64,000 bases of DNA. It comes from Candidatus Poribacteria bacterium. Its GTDB lineage: Bacteria > Poribacteria > WGA-4E > PCPOR2b. Position 1 is the stretch's first letter, and the number at the start of each line of letters is the position of its first letter. The translations under genes were made by a program, and so were the position numbers. The stretch spans positions 172,084 through 236,083 of the forward strand of contig JAJEAL010000053.1 in assembly GCA_022822785.1 (NCBI GenBank), read 5' to 3'. Below, one piece after another: positions 42,886 through 51,622 of the stretch. The notes beneath the pieces were generated by a model. That model did no database searches. It worked only from the letters and a program-made list of their open reading frames with translations, and was not told the DNA's origin.

Positions 42886-43881
42886 ATGATCAAAATTGCT
42901 AAACTCAGTTTCGCTCACGTTCACGCAAGAGGGTATGCCAATCAAATTCTGGAAAACCCGGAAACCGAATTGGTTGCTGTTTGGGACGAAGAGGAATACG
43001 GTGGCAAAGAGGCTGCTGCAGAATATAGCGTCCCATTCTATTCGGATCTGGACCAAGTTCTCGATCGGGAGGACATTGACGCGGTTGTGGTCGATGCTAT
43101 AACCTCAGATCATCCCAGAGTGATGGTTGCGGCGGCAGAAGCGGGGAAACATATCTTCACCGAAAAAGCGCTGGCCATCACTGTGGATGAATGCGACCGG
43201 ATTATCGAAGCGGTAGAAAAAGCGGGAGTAAAGTTCATGATTTCGTTGCCCTCGCGTTGTGACCCCGATCTTGTACTAGCGAAGAAGGTCCTTGATGATG
43301 GATTTTTGGGTGATCTCACCTTTGGTCGTGGACGTATCGCGCATTCGGCGGGATTGGATAAATGGTTCAAAGGTCCCAGCTTCTGGTTCGGAGATGCAAA
43401 GCGTGCTGGCGGAGGAGCACTGTTTGATCTGGGTTGTCACCGGGTAGATATCCTCCGCTGGCTCATGGGTGAACCGAAAAGCGCTATCTCCAAAATCAAC
43501 AACTTCACAGGCAACTATCCAATTGATGACAACAGTGTATCGGTGGTTGAATTTGCGAACAAGGCGCTTGGGGTCATTGATGTATCATGGACACACCGTT
43601 CTGGACCCAATATGCTCGAACTCTACGGAACAGAGGGTTCCATGGTTATCGGTCGCGATGATATGCACTTTGAAACGCGCAAGCTCTCGGACGAAGAAAA
43701 AGCAGAGTACATCGCCCGTCGCCCCGAACCACCACCCTCGGCGATGCAGCAGTGGGTCAACAGCATCCTACGTGATGGGCCAATGGGTGTCACGATTCAG
43801 GACGGCCGTAACCTTACTGAACTGATGCAGGCGTTTTATATGTCTGCTAATCAAGGGCGTTCAATAGATCTGCCTCTCTAA
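42886..43881 (+). CDS. Gfo/Idh/MocA-family oxidoreductase
   Basis: These enzymes oxidise or reduce sugars and polyols with NAD(P). The 331 residues comprise an N-terminal Rossmann domain with E-K-A-L at the place of the usual E-K-P, and a C-terminal domain with G-G-G-A-L-F-D-L-G-C-H-R-V-D, which carries the catalytic His and Asp. The N-terminal dinucleotide loop lacks a clear G-x-G-x-x-G. A-K-L-S-F-A-H-V-H-A-R takes its place. AAGGAG precedes the ATG at 42886. The substrate is unknown. Confidence 0.87.
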   Translation: MIKIAKLSFAHVHARGYANQILENPETELVAVWDEEEYGGKEAAAEYSVPFYSDLDQVLDREDIDAVVVDAITSDHPRVMVAAAEAGKHIFTEKALAITVDECDRIIEAVEKAGVKFMISLPSRCDPDLVLAKKVLDDGFLGDLTFGRGRIAHSAGLDKWFKGPSFWFGDAKRAGGGALFDLGCHRVDILRWLMGEPKSAISKINNFTGNYPIDDNSVSVVEFANKALGVIDVSWTHRSGPNMLELYGTEGSMVIGRDDMHFETRKLSDEEKAEYIARRPEPPPSAMQQWVNSILRDGPMGVTIQDGRNLTELMQAFYMSANQGRSIDLPL

Positions 43882-44066
43882 AAGGTGAGGTGGGACTTAT
43901 ACGGAATCTGTCTCTCCATCTTTTTTGCTTGCAATCATTTTCAGTATCTGTCATAATATCGGAACGATACGATAATTCCAACGTTAAACTTAAAAAAATA
44001 ACTGTTTGCCATCATACGTTAATCATCCAATGTGTTGGGGTTGTCTTTATTAAAGGAGTCAAAAGA

Positions 44067-44837
44067 ATGTTCGATTGTGATTATCACATACATACGAGAC
44101 TTTCCCCTTGTGCTGCGAGAGATTTTGATATAGAGAAGGTTATTAAGATCCAACAAGAACGCGGCATGCAGGAAATTGGCATCACCGATCACGATTACGC
44201 GTATGGCTATAAAGCCAAAAACATTGAAGCGGTTAGAAAGATGATCCAGAAATGTGAACCGCCGTTCCCGGTTTACTTCGGCGTTGAATCACACATCTTG
44301 GAGTACCGTGTCGCGTCCATCAACATTCAATTGGCATCTTACTTTGATTATGTTTTGATGGCACCAAATCATTATCATCTGCGTGGAGTTGCACTGCCCT
44401 CAGATCTCGGCAATCCTCGGAAAGTCGCAAACCATGAGCTCTACATGTTTGAAGCCGCGATCGCCTGTCCGTTGACCGATGCCATCGCGCATCCATTTGT
44501 TCTGACACCGAACGTCTTTCGTTTATCTAAGGAAGAAGTATCAGCGTTCGGGAGTGAAATGATGCGACACGTTGATCAGAAACGGCTAATTCACCAGCTA
44601 GACCTCGCCTCCCAGCGCGAAATTGCCGTTGAAATTAGTCCCAAGTTTATCCGATATAATCAGAGACACTTAATTGAGTTTTACCAGTTGTGTTTGGAGC
44701 GAGAGGTGAAACTACTCATCGGTAGCGATGCACATAAAGCTGAAGAACTAGAAGAATTATCGGAACTCAATCCAATCTTGGAGGAATTAGGGGTACAGGA
44801 AGATAATCTATGGCGCCCCAAAGAATGGCAGTGGTAA
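44067..44837 (+). CDS. PHP-domain phosphoesterase-like protein
   Basis: The PHP fold binds two or three metals and hydrolyses phosphoesters. This 256-residue protein has D-Y-H-I-H-T-R-L-S at the start, I-T-D-H-D-Y near residue 50, E-S-H-I near 76, and G-S-D-A-H near the end, all metal-ligand positions of the family. It resembles histidinol-phosphatase-like members, but no histidine genes are nearby. The ATG at 44067 follows AAAGGAG; a long upstream in-frame extension is not supported. Confidence 0.87.
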   Translation: MFDCDYHIHTRLSPCAARDFDIEKVIKIQQERGMQEIGITDHDYAYGYKAKNIEAVRKMIQKCEPPFPVYFGVESHILEYRVASINIQLASYFDYVLMAPNHYHLRGVALPSDLGNPRKVANHELYMFEAAIACPLTDAIAHPFVLTPNVFRLSKEEVSAFGSEMMRHVDQKRLIHQLDLASQREIAVEISPKFIRYNQRHLIEFYQLCLEREVKLLIGSDAHKAEELEELSELNPILEELGVQEDNLWRPKEWQW

Positions 44838-44909
44838 CAGGACAGTTAGAAAAAAGAATCTGATAGACGCTTGTGGGTCGCCTAAATTTGATATGAACCG
44901 GAAGATTCG

Positions 44910-45629
44910 TCAGGCGGACAAATCTTTGCGAACCAGAGGAAAGGTGCGTAATATCCGGCATTGCGGACAGGGACGTTGCAGTATGGCTTGCGAGAGGTCA
45001 ATATGAGTTACCCGTATTTCACCAATCTCAATATCGCGCAATTTGGTCATCTGTGATTTAAGTGCCTTTAATCCTTGGAGGTTTTTCAGCCCGGCAATAC
45101 TGAGGTGGGGCAGCCAATTTTCGCCTTCAATCGAATAGCTAGGCACCATTGTTGCATCTTCGTGGAATCGCCCTTGAATTTGAGCAATAGCACCGTTATC
45201 TTCGACCTCTACAATAATGAAGCTGGCGAGTCCGTTTACACTTTTTAATCGGAGGGAAAACTCTGGAATTTGGGTGAAAATCTGATCGCTCTGCTCTATA
45301 ATCTGTTCAAGGATTTGTGGCTCAAGGTCGTAATCATACTGCTTCTGATCTGTTAGAAAACCTAATCGCTTGACAGTAATATGGTAGTATTCTGGTGGCA
45401 TGATATAGACACCCGGAATACAGCGAATCTGATCGGTAATTGATTCAATACCCTTAATAATCTCGGGTTGGTCAATCGGAATACTTAACGTTAAACTATG
45501 TCTTCGACCGTTACAATCTCCAACCTCTTCAGGATTGTACACTGATGGTTTGTAGCCATTGTGGAACTGGTCCCAGAGATAGTTGAATTTTTTACGGTGA
45601 ATTTCCTGCGAGGCTCGTATCTCTTTCAT
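44910..45629 (-). CDS. 2H phosphoesterase / 2'-5' RNA ligase-like protein
   Basis: The 239 residues have the two H-x-T/S motifs of the 2H phosphoesterase family: Y-H-I-T-V-K near residue 110 and P-H-L-S-I-A near 190. Members open cyclic phosphates of RNA or nucleotides, or ligate RNA 2'-5'. The end contains C-P-Q-C. The ATG at 45629 is preferred, although its GGAGG is rather far; the frame stays open to a TTG at 45707. It is a single gene with no obvious partner. Confidence 0.75.
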   Translation of the reverse strand: MKEIRASQEIHRKKFNYLWDQFHNGYKPSVYNPEEVGDCNGRRHSLTLSIPIDQPEIIKGIESITDQIRCIPGVYIMPPEYYHITVKRLGFLTDQKQYDYDLEPQILEQIIEQSDQIFTQIPEFSLRLKSVNGLASFIIVEVEDNGAIAQIQGRFHEDATMVPSYSIEGENWLPHLSIAGLKNLQGLKALKSQMTKLRDIEIGEIRVTHIDLSQAILQRPCPQCRILRTFPLVRKDLSA

Positions 45630-45768
45630 AAAGCAGATGGGTAACCTCCACTGTGCTGTTTCGGCGACAGTGTGATTCTTCCTACCTCCTTTCGAAGAAA
45701 AAATCAAGTGGATTTCGATAAACTCGTTTCATACTGTTAATGGGTAACCTCACCTTCTATTCTTCTTA

Positions 45769-46809
45769 TCATTCCCAACAGATATCAACTTTCAGCTCGT
45801 CTGCAAGATTCGCTAAATCTTGTAGATGGTCGATATGAAGTGGAATACCGCTGTCGACCCACGCTTCGCGTTTGCGCCACTCGATTTCACCAGGCAGATA
45901 CACCTGATCAACCCCATCAACAGGTTTTGCCGCTTGAATGGTGCGAATCCCTTGATCTATTGATGCGGCGTACGCTTCAAAGTCCGTGAAGCTTGCCACA
46001 TTGATTGCGATAAAAAAATGTTCTGAGGGGTTATCTTGATGCTTTTGGCTTGCCATTAAGCCTCCTACCAAGGGCCCTGCTAAAATCCCCATGATTAGTC
46101 CTAAACCGTATCCTCTCGGTCCCCCTGCCGGTGTCAGTATCCGTCCTTCATTTGCATCTTCAGTGGGTTGGCCATCAGCAGTCAACAACCACCCCGGCGG
46201 AATTGGCAGGCCATACATCTGTAGCGTACGCACCTTTCCCCATGATGAAGCACCACACGCCATGTCCAACACGATTGGACGTTCTTCGCCGGCGGGGAGG
46301 GCATAACTCAGTGGGTTATTTGCAATCACAGGTTCCGCTGCCCCCGGCGCACCAACAGAGGGGCCGCCTGTGTTGGTCGTTGAGAAGCCGATCATCTTCG
46401 CTTCGACTGCCATCATCGTGTAACAGGCAGCTGCACCAAAATGTCCCGCATTGCGTACCCCTGCTGCGGCAATACCCGTCGAGCGTGCTTTTTCAATTGC
46501 CATCTTCATCGCTAAGGCGCTTGGTGGGTGCCCCAGACCGTTATCTCCGTCAATGACCGCGAAGCTGGGACCTTCTTGGACAACGCGAATATCTGGACTG
46601 CGGTTCATCGCTCCGTCGAGGATGCTGCGTACATACCACGGTATCATGCGTGTGCCGTGCGAGTGGACGCTTCGCAAATCGGTTTCGACTTGGAGGTCAG
46701 CCATCAATTTGGCATGGTCGGGATTAACGCCCGCTTTGTGGTATAGCGTGAACGCAAATTCACGAAGTGGTTCCGGTTGAACGAGGATATCTTGCCCTGT
46801 TTGACTCAT
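45769..46809 (-). CDS. Ldh2-family malate/L-lactate-type dehydrogenase
   Basis: This family oxidises malate, lactate, ureidoglycolate or related 2-hydroxyacids with NAD(P), using a fold unlike classical LDH. The 346 residues include S-H-G-T-R-M near residue 50 with the catalytic His, G-H-F-G-A-A near 124, and N-N-P-L-S-Y-A-L-P near 165. G-P-R-G-Y-G-L-G-L near 230 matches the cofactor region. The start at 46809 is followed by a normal N-terminus. The substrate is not predictable. Confidence 0.88.
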   Translation of the reverse strand: MSQTGQDILVQPEPLREFAFTLYHKAGVNPDHAKLMADLQVETDLRSVHSHGTRMIPWYVRSILDGAMNRSPDIRVVQEGPSFAVIDGDNGLGHPPSALAMKMAIEKARSTGIAAAGVRNAGHFGAAACYTMMAVEAKMIGFSTTNTGGPSVGAPGAAEPVIANNPLSYALPAGEERPIVLDMACGASSWGKVRTLQMYGLPIPPGWLLTADGQPTEDANEGRILTPAGGPRGYGLGLIMGILAGPLVGGLMASQKHQDNPSEHFFIAINVASFTDFEAYAASIDQGIRTIQAAKPVDGVDQVYLPGEIEWRKREAWVDSGIPLHIDHLQDLANLADELKVDICWE

Positions 46810-47061
46810 GGGTGTTCCTTTGAAATCCTTTTCTAACAGTTCGGATATTTAAATAACAAATCCATTATAGCATCCCCAAAATCTGCTGTCAACAAATCAA
46901 TTGAATTTCGGCAGTATGAAAACCACACACTTTCCTTAATGCCTGGACTGTCGAGATAAAATCGTGAAACGCAAAACATGACGAATCTCGCTTGTCACCT
47001 TTCACGCTTCACGTTAACAGATGAATCGATTGTCTCAAATTAGCTAATAGTAAAACACCAC

Positions 47062-48009
47062 CTAATACCCCTTCTGTTTGTCCACTGTATTGACCAACGG
47101 TTCGCCCTTGAGGTCGTGGTGCAAGTTCTCAATAAACAAACTCATGGCGCGTTTGCCGATATTTTGCGACGCACCAGCGGTGTGAGATGCCAAAATCACA
47201 TTAGGCCTCATCCATAACGGGCCATTTTCAGGATACGGTTCGGTGTAGGTGACATCCAAACCTGCTCCCGCTAGCTTACCGCTATCGAGCGCTGCAATCA
47301 TAGCCTCTTCATCAACTACTCTACCGCGACTGACATTGACGATGTAACTCCCCTCCGGCATGGCATTAAACTGTTCGTGCGACAGAAGTTTGTGTGTCTC
47401 CGGCGTGATGGGACAGCAGACCATCAGGATGTCTGTTTGGGATAGAAATTCCTGTAGTGAATCCATTTGGCCAAGCTGATCGACCGTATCCGGCTTTTCA
47501 ACGGGTTCTTTATCAACAGCGATTACTTTGAGGTCGAATGCCTTCGCTCTTACAGCAACTGCACGACCAATCCCACCAAGGCCAAGGATTCCCATAGTCA
47601 TGCCCGCAATCTCAATACATGGAGTCCATTCCCAGTGCTTGTGCCTCATGAAATCGAGTTGAGTCACAATACCTCGCGTCAACGAAAGCAGGAGTGCGAA
47701 GGCGTGCTCAGCAATTTGGGGGCCGTACAACACACGGCTATTGACTAGACTCACATCGCTGTCCCGGAAAGCTGGGTATCTCGCCCACTCAACCCCGACA
47801 AAGGGTTGTTGCACCCAACGCAACGCGTTCGCCTTCGAGAAATCCGCTTCATGGATGGCACCGTAAAGAACTTCCACATCTGAAATATGGTCTCCAAGTT
47901 TTTCTCCGTCGGGCAAGAAGCAGATTTCAAATTCTGATGGGGCATCTTCGAGCATAGCTTCAACTTCTGGTCCCGGCCGGCTTGCAATCAAGACTTTTGG
48001 TTTGGACAT
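47062..48009 (-). CDS. D-2-hydroxyacid dehydrogenase
   Basis: This NAD-dependent family reduces 2-oxoacids to D-2-hydroxyacids or the reverse. The 315 residues have the dinucleotide motif G-L-G-G-I-G-R-A near residue 147, then the catalytic Arg in N-V-S-R-G-R-V-V-D-E, the Glu in D-V-T-Y-T-E-P, and the His in A-S-H-T-A-G. AAAGGA precedes the ATG at 48009; a longer frame to 48108 is not supported. It is probably monocistronic. Confidence 0.9.
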   Translation of the reverse strand: MSKPKVLIASRPGPEVEAMLEDAPSEFEICFLPDGEKLGDHISDVEVLYGAIHEADFSKANALRWVQQPFVGVEWARYPAFRDSDVSLVNSRVLYGPQIAEHAFALLLSLTRGIVTQLDFMRHKHWEWTPCIEIAGMTMGILGLGGIGRAVAVRAKAFDLKVIAVDKEPVEKPDTVDQLGQMDSLQEFLSQTDILMVCCPITPETHKLLSHEQFNAMPEGSYIVNVSRGRVVDEEAMIAALDSGKLAGAGLDVTYTEPYPENGPLWMRPNVILASHTAGASQNIGKRAMSLFIENLHHDLKGEPLVNTVDKQKGY

Positions 48010-48362
48010 TTCGGTTTCCTTTCGCAAATTTTGTGAAATGTGAGATAATACATGATGCGTGAAAGCCAAACATGGTGTATAATAGCATAAATTGATTATT
48101 GATGACAATCCTCCATTTTATAGGGATTGGTTTGAAGGTGTGTTGTATAAGTATTATAGGTTGCGTTGAACGTAAAACCCAACACCATCAGCACAACTGT
48201 TTTGCTGCAGCTGCTGTAAACCCCTGAAACTGAAAACCAGCGACTCCAGCTCGTTTTGAATTGACCCACAAGACTTAAATGTGATCAAACGATGACATTA
48301 TTATGGTAGATTTTAAAATTACTTAAACACTATGAACGAGCGAGGCCAGGACGTTGTGCGCG

Positions 48363-48394
48363 GAGTTACGGCACACGGCGTGTGCCTACTACTT
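48363..48394. repeat. REP-type palindrome, relative of 34244
   Basis: The gap 48010-48489 holds no supportable gene. GGCACAC-GGC-GTGTGCC with flanking GTTAC and TACTACT is a variant of the palindrome at 34244-34275. Around 48160-48190 there is also a GTTGCGTTGAACGTAAAACCC block, which resembles dispersed repeats but has no second copy that I can see here. Confidence 0.5.
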
Positions 48395-48489
48395 TTAATG
48401 TTTACTTATTTTCACCATAATTTCTTCCTGTTTATTCAGATTGTACATTCTCCTCCAAATCTGGGGGTTAAAGGTAAGCCAAACGCGCT

Positions 48490-49803
48490 ATGGAAATTGC
48501 TTCGACTGATACACTAGAAACAGAGCCCCAAGATGAAAAAGAGAAAGCGAAAGAACAAAAACGCACTTTTTTGCTAGCTATTGCTCAAGGCACATTCATA
48601 CGAATCTCTTTCGCTTTTGCTGATTCTACAACTGTTCTCTCCGCCTTTGTGTATAAACTCACGACTTCAAATACCCTCGTTGGTTTGACAGGTTCAATCG
48701 GCATGGCCGGTTGGATGTGGCCCCAGTTGCTCATATCAAATCTTTTGGAACACCGCCCTCGTAAGATGCCCTTCTACGCCCTCGGTATGGGGCTCCGCAC
48801 TTTCGCATGGATTGCCATCTGTCTGTCTGCACTGCTAATCGGTTCCCGCAATTATGGGCTGCTTGCTGCCTATTTTCTCTGTTTGTATTTTATCGGTTCG
48901 TCCTCAATGGGCGTTTCGACGTTGCCATACATGGACATTATTTCCAAGGCAATTGGCCCACATCGACGCGCTCGATTTTTCAGCTTGCGTAACATTACAG
49001 GCGGAATTTGCAGCTTCTTCATCGGCTTTTTTGTCCTATATGTCTTGGATGATGAATTCGGATTAGCATTTCCCCATAACTACGCACTGCTATTTGGCTG
49101 TGGTGCCGTCTCCGTTGGGGTAGCGTTCACTATCTTTCTAAGAATTCGTGAACCGGTTCACGCTGTCCAAACTGAGCGCCGTACCCTTCGACAGCACCTG
49201 AAGCAGGGACCGCAGTTTCTTCGGACAGACCGAAATTATCGACTATTCCTATATTTTCGGATCTTCGAGCATGCCGCGGGCATGTGCGGCCCGTTCTACG
49301 TGCCCTATGCGCTAAACAGATTAGTAATTCCAGAATCAACTATCGGATTGTTCATTGCTGTCAGCGCAGCCAGCGGTGTCATCTCAAACTTTTTATGGAT
49401 CTACGCCGCGGAAAAATATGGTGAACGGTGGATCTTAATTCTCACGTCGGCGATGGCTGGTGTGTCACCTATGATTGTTATATTTGTGCAGTACTTCCCT
49501 CCGGTTTGGCGGGTGCCAATTTACCTCGCAATTTTTGCCCTCAATGGTGGAGCGATGAGCGGTATGATGGTGGGCTATATGACATATATGATCAATATCG
49601 CACCACCAAGGGTTCGTCCGACCTATCTCGGTTTCATGAATACCATACTATTTCCGTGTGGTTTCATGCCAGTGCTCGCAGGTAAACTGGTTGGGACCCT
49701 TAGCTACGAAGGAGTTTTCTTGATGTCCGTGGGCATGGGGGTATTTGGATTTTTAATAGCAACGCGGCTCAAAGATGTGTATCATGAGGAGGAAACTTCT
49801 TAA
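48490..49803 (+). CDS. MFS transporter, tandem copy 1
   Basis: This is a 437-residue major-facilitator protein with about 12 hydrophobic segments and a charged N-terminal tail (E-P-Q-D-E-K-E-K-A-K-E-Q-K). The loop after the second helix contains L-L-E-H-R-P-R-K-M-P-F-Y. The cytoplasmic middle loop has L-R-Q-H-L-K-Q-G-P. The substrate is unknown. A close paralogue of identical length follows after 20 bases, so the two arose by duplication. Confidence 0.85.
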   Translation: MEIASTDTLETEPQDEKEKAKEQKRTFLLAIAQGTFIRISFAFADSTTVLSAFVYKLTTSNTLVGLTGSIGMAGWMWPQLLISNLLEHRPRKMPFYALGMGLRTFAWIAICLSALLIGSRNYGLLAAYFLCLYFIGSSSMGVSTLPYMDIISKAIGPHRRARFFSLRNITGGICSFFIGFFVLYVLDDEFGLAFPHNYALLFGCGAVSVGVAFTIFLRIREPVHAVQTERRTLRQHLKQGPQFLRTDRNYRLFLYFRIFEHAAGMCGPFYVPYALNRLVIPESTIGLFIAVSAASGVISNFLWIYAAEKYGERWILILTSAMAGVSPMIVIFVQYFPPVWRVPIYLAIFALNGGAMSGMMVGYMTYMINIAPPRVRPTYLGFMNTILFPCGFMPVLAGKLVGTLSYEGVFLMSVGMGVFGFLIATRLKDVYHEEETS

Positions 49804-49823
49804 TAAAGAAGCCGAAACCAGCT

Positions 49824-51137
49824 ATGAAAACTGCTTCGACAGACTTGTCAGCACCCCAGTTTCAGGGGGAAGAAGATAAAGCGCGAGAACAAAATCGCAA
49901 CTTTTGGATCGCTATATTTCAAGGTATATTTGGACGTATTTCCTTCTCCTTATCGGATAGCACGACTGTCCTTTCGGCTTTCATCTATAAACTAACTGCT
50001 TCTAATACCCTCGTCGGCTTGACCGGTTCGCTGATGTCGGTGGGGTGGATGTGGCCCCAATTGCTAATCTCAAATCTGCTAGAGCACAAACCACGCAAAA
50101 TGCCGTTCTATATCCTTGGTATGAGCGTTCATACCGTCGTGTGGCTGACAGCCACTGTATGTACGGTGCTGATCGGTGCACAGGATTACGGTCTACTCGC
50201 TGCGAGTTTTATCTTCCTCTATTTTGCAGGCACCTCGTCAATGGGCGCCTCCTCTGTGGCCTATATGGATATTATATCTAAAACGATTGAGCCACTACGG
50301 CGCGCTCGATTTTTTAGTTTAGGCAATTTTATCGGTGGCCTCTTTACCATATTCATCGGTTTTCTGGTTCGCTACATTTTGAGCGATGACTCCGGCCTGA
50401 CTTTCCCGAATGATTACGCGCTTTTATTCAGCGGCGTTGCGCTCATGGCTTTTATCTCGCTCATCGTTTTCCTTAGAATTCGTGAACCTATCCGTCCTGT
50501 CCAAACCACACGGAAAAAATTATGGCAACACCTCAAACAGGGGCCCCACTTCCTTCAAACCGACCGCAATTACCGCGCGTTTATTGTGTACCGTATCTTC
50601 GTCAATGTTGGACGGATGTGTATGCCTTTCTACGTACCTTACGCCTTGGACAAGTTAAGTATTTCAGATTCGACCATTGGACTGTTTCTAGCGGTTGGTG
50701 CTATTAGTGGGGTTTTATCTAACGTGTTATGGGGCTATATGAGTGGGCGATACGGTGTTAGATGGATACTAATCTGCACCGCACTGCTCGCGTGCACTGC
50801 ACCATTGGTGGCAATTTTTGTGCAGTATATTCCGCCTGTATGGCAGTTGCCGTGTTATTTTCTAACGTTTGTCCTTGGCGGTGCATCAATGAGTGGCATG
50901 ATGGTGGGGTTTATGACATATATGATTAATATAGCACCCCCACTGAATCGTCCCACCTATATCGGTTTCATGAACACGTTGGTATTTCCTTTCGGTTTCA
51001 TGCCAGTCGTTGCCGGTCAACTTATCCAATGGATTGGCTACGAATATACGTTTGCGATTGCTCTCGGCGTGGGATTCTTCGCATTCATTACATCAACCCG
51101 TCTAGAAGAAGTCTATCATGATGAAGAATTCAGGTAA
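49824..51137 (+). CDS. MFS transporter, tandem copy 2
   Basis: This second 437-residue MFS protein aligns with copy 1 from end to end: D-S-T-T-V-L-S-A-F, N-T-L-V-G-L-T-G-S, L-L-E-H-K-P-R-K-M-P-F-Y and G-F-M-T-Y-M-I-N-I-A-P-P are shared or nearly so. It lies 20 bases downstream in the same direction and is presumably co-transcribed. The two may differ in substrate or form a paired transporter. Confidence 0.85.
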   Translation: MKTASTDLSAPQFQGEEDKAREQNRNFWIAIFQGIFGRISFSLSDSTTVLSAFIYKLTASNTLVGLTGSLMSVGWMWPQLLISNLLEHKPRKMPFYILGMSVHTVVWLTATVCTVLIGAQDYGLLAASFIFLYFAGTSSMGASSVAYMDIISKTIEPLRRARFFSLGNFIGGLFTIFIGFLVRYILSDDSGLTFPNDYALLFSGVALMAFISLIVFLRIREPIRPVQTTRKKLWQHLKQGPHFLQTDRNYRAFIVYRIFVNVGRMCMPFYVPYALDKLSISDSTIGLFLAVGAISGVLSNVLWGYMSGRYGVRWILICTALLACTAPLVAIFVQYIPPVWQLPCYFLTFVLGGASMSGMMVGFMTYMINIAPPLNRPTYIGFMNTLVFPFGFMPVVAGQLIQWIGYEYTFAIALGVGFFAFITSTRLEEVYHDEEFR

Positions 51138-51210
51138 ACGCCGTTGACATTTAAGAACTGTAGTGAACGTAAGTCCGCGTTCACTGACATAGCAATGAGC
51201 TAATATACCA

Positions 51211-51576
51211 ATGGACAAACAAGCAGTCCTCAAAAAAGGGATTCAAGAGTTCAATGACGGCCATTACTTCGAGTGTCATGAAACACTGGAGGATGTGTGG
51301 ATGATCGAAGTGGGCCCCGACCGTCCTTTTTATCAAGGGCTGCTCCAATTGAGCGTTGGCTGCTTCCATCTCTTGAACCGAAATTATGTTGGAGCGGAGA
51401 GTCAATGGTCGAAAGCCTGTGCTAAGTTAAAAAAATTTGGGAACCAGCATTTGGGGGTTGAACTCAAATCGCTGATTGAACAGATTCTTCGTTGTCAGAA
51501 AATGGTGGCGATGGTTCAGAGTGGACAGAGAAGAGCGTTTGACCTTTCTATTATTCCCTGTATTCAGTATGTCTGA
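51211..51576 (+). CDS. DUF309-family protein
   Basis: DUF309 proteins are short helical proteins of unknown role. This 121-residue example has the family motif F-N-D-G-H-Y-F-E-C-H-E-T-L-E near residue 15, which may bind a metal, then Y-Q-G-L-L-Q-L-S-V-G and W-S-K-A. It begins 73 bases after the MFS pair. A TTTGCTTTTTTT stretch follows the stop. Confidence 0.8.
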   Translation: MDKQAVLKKGIQEFNDGHYFECHETLEDVWMIEVGPDRPFYQGLLQLSVGCFHLLNRNYVGAESQWSKACAKLKKFGNQHLGVELKSLIEQILRCQKMVAMVQSGQRRAFDLSIIPCIQYV

Positions 51577-51622
51577 ATTATCCCTTTGCTTTTTTTAACA
51601 ACAATACCTAAGGAGATAAGTT

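Noticed and set aside
42868..43102. Alternative frames at the start of the Gfo/Idh gene.
   Set aside because: They run in other frames of a clear enzyme gene that has its own AAGGAG-ATG start.
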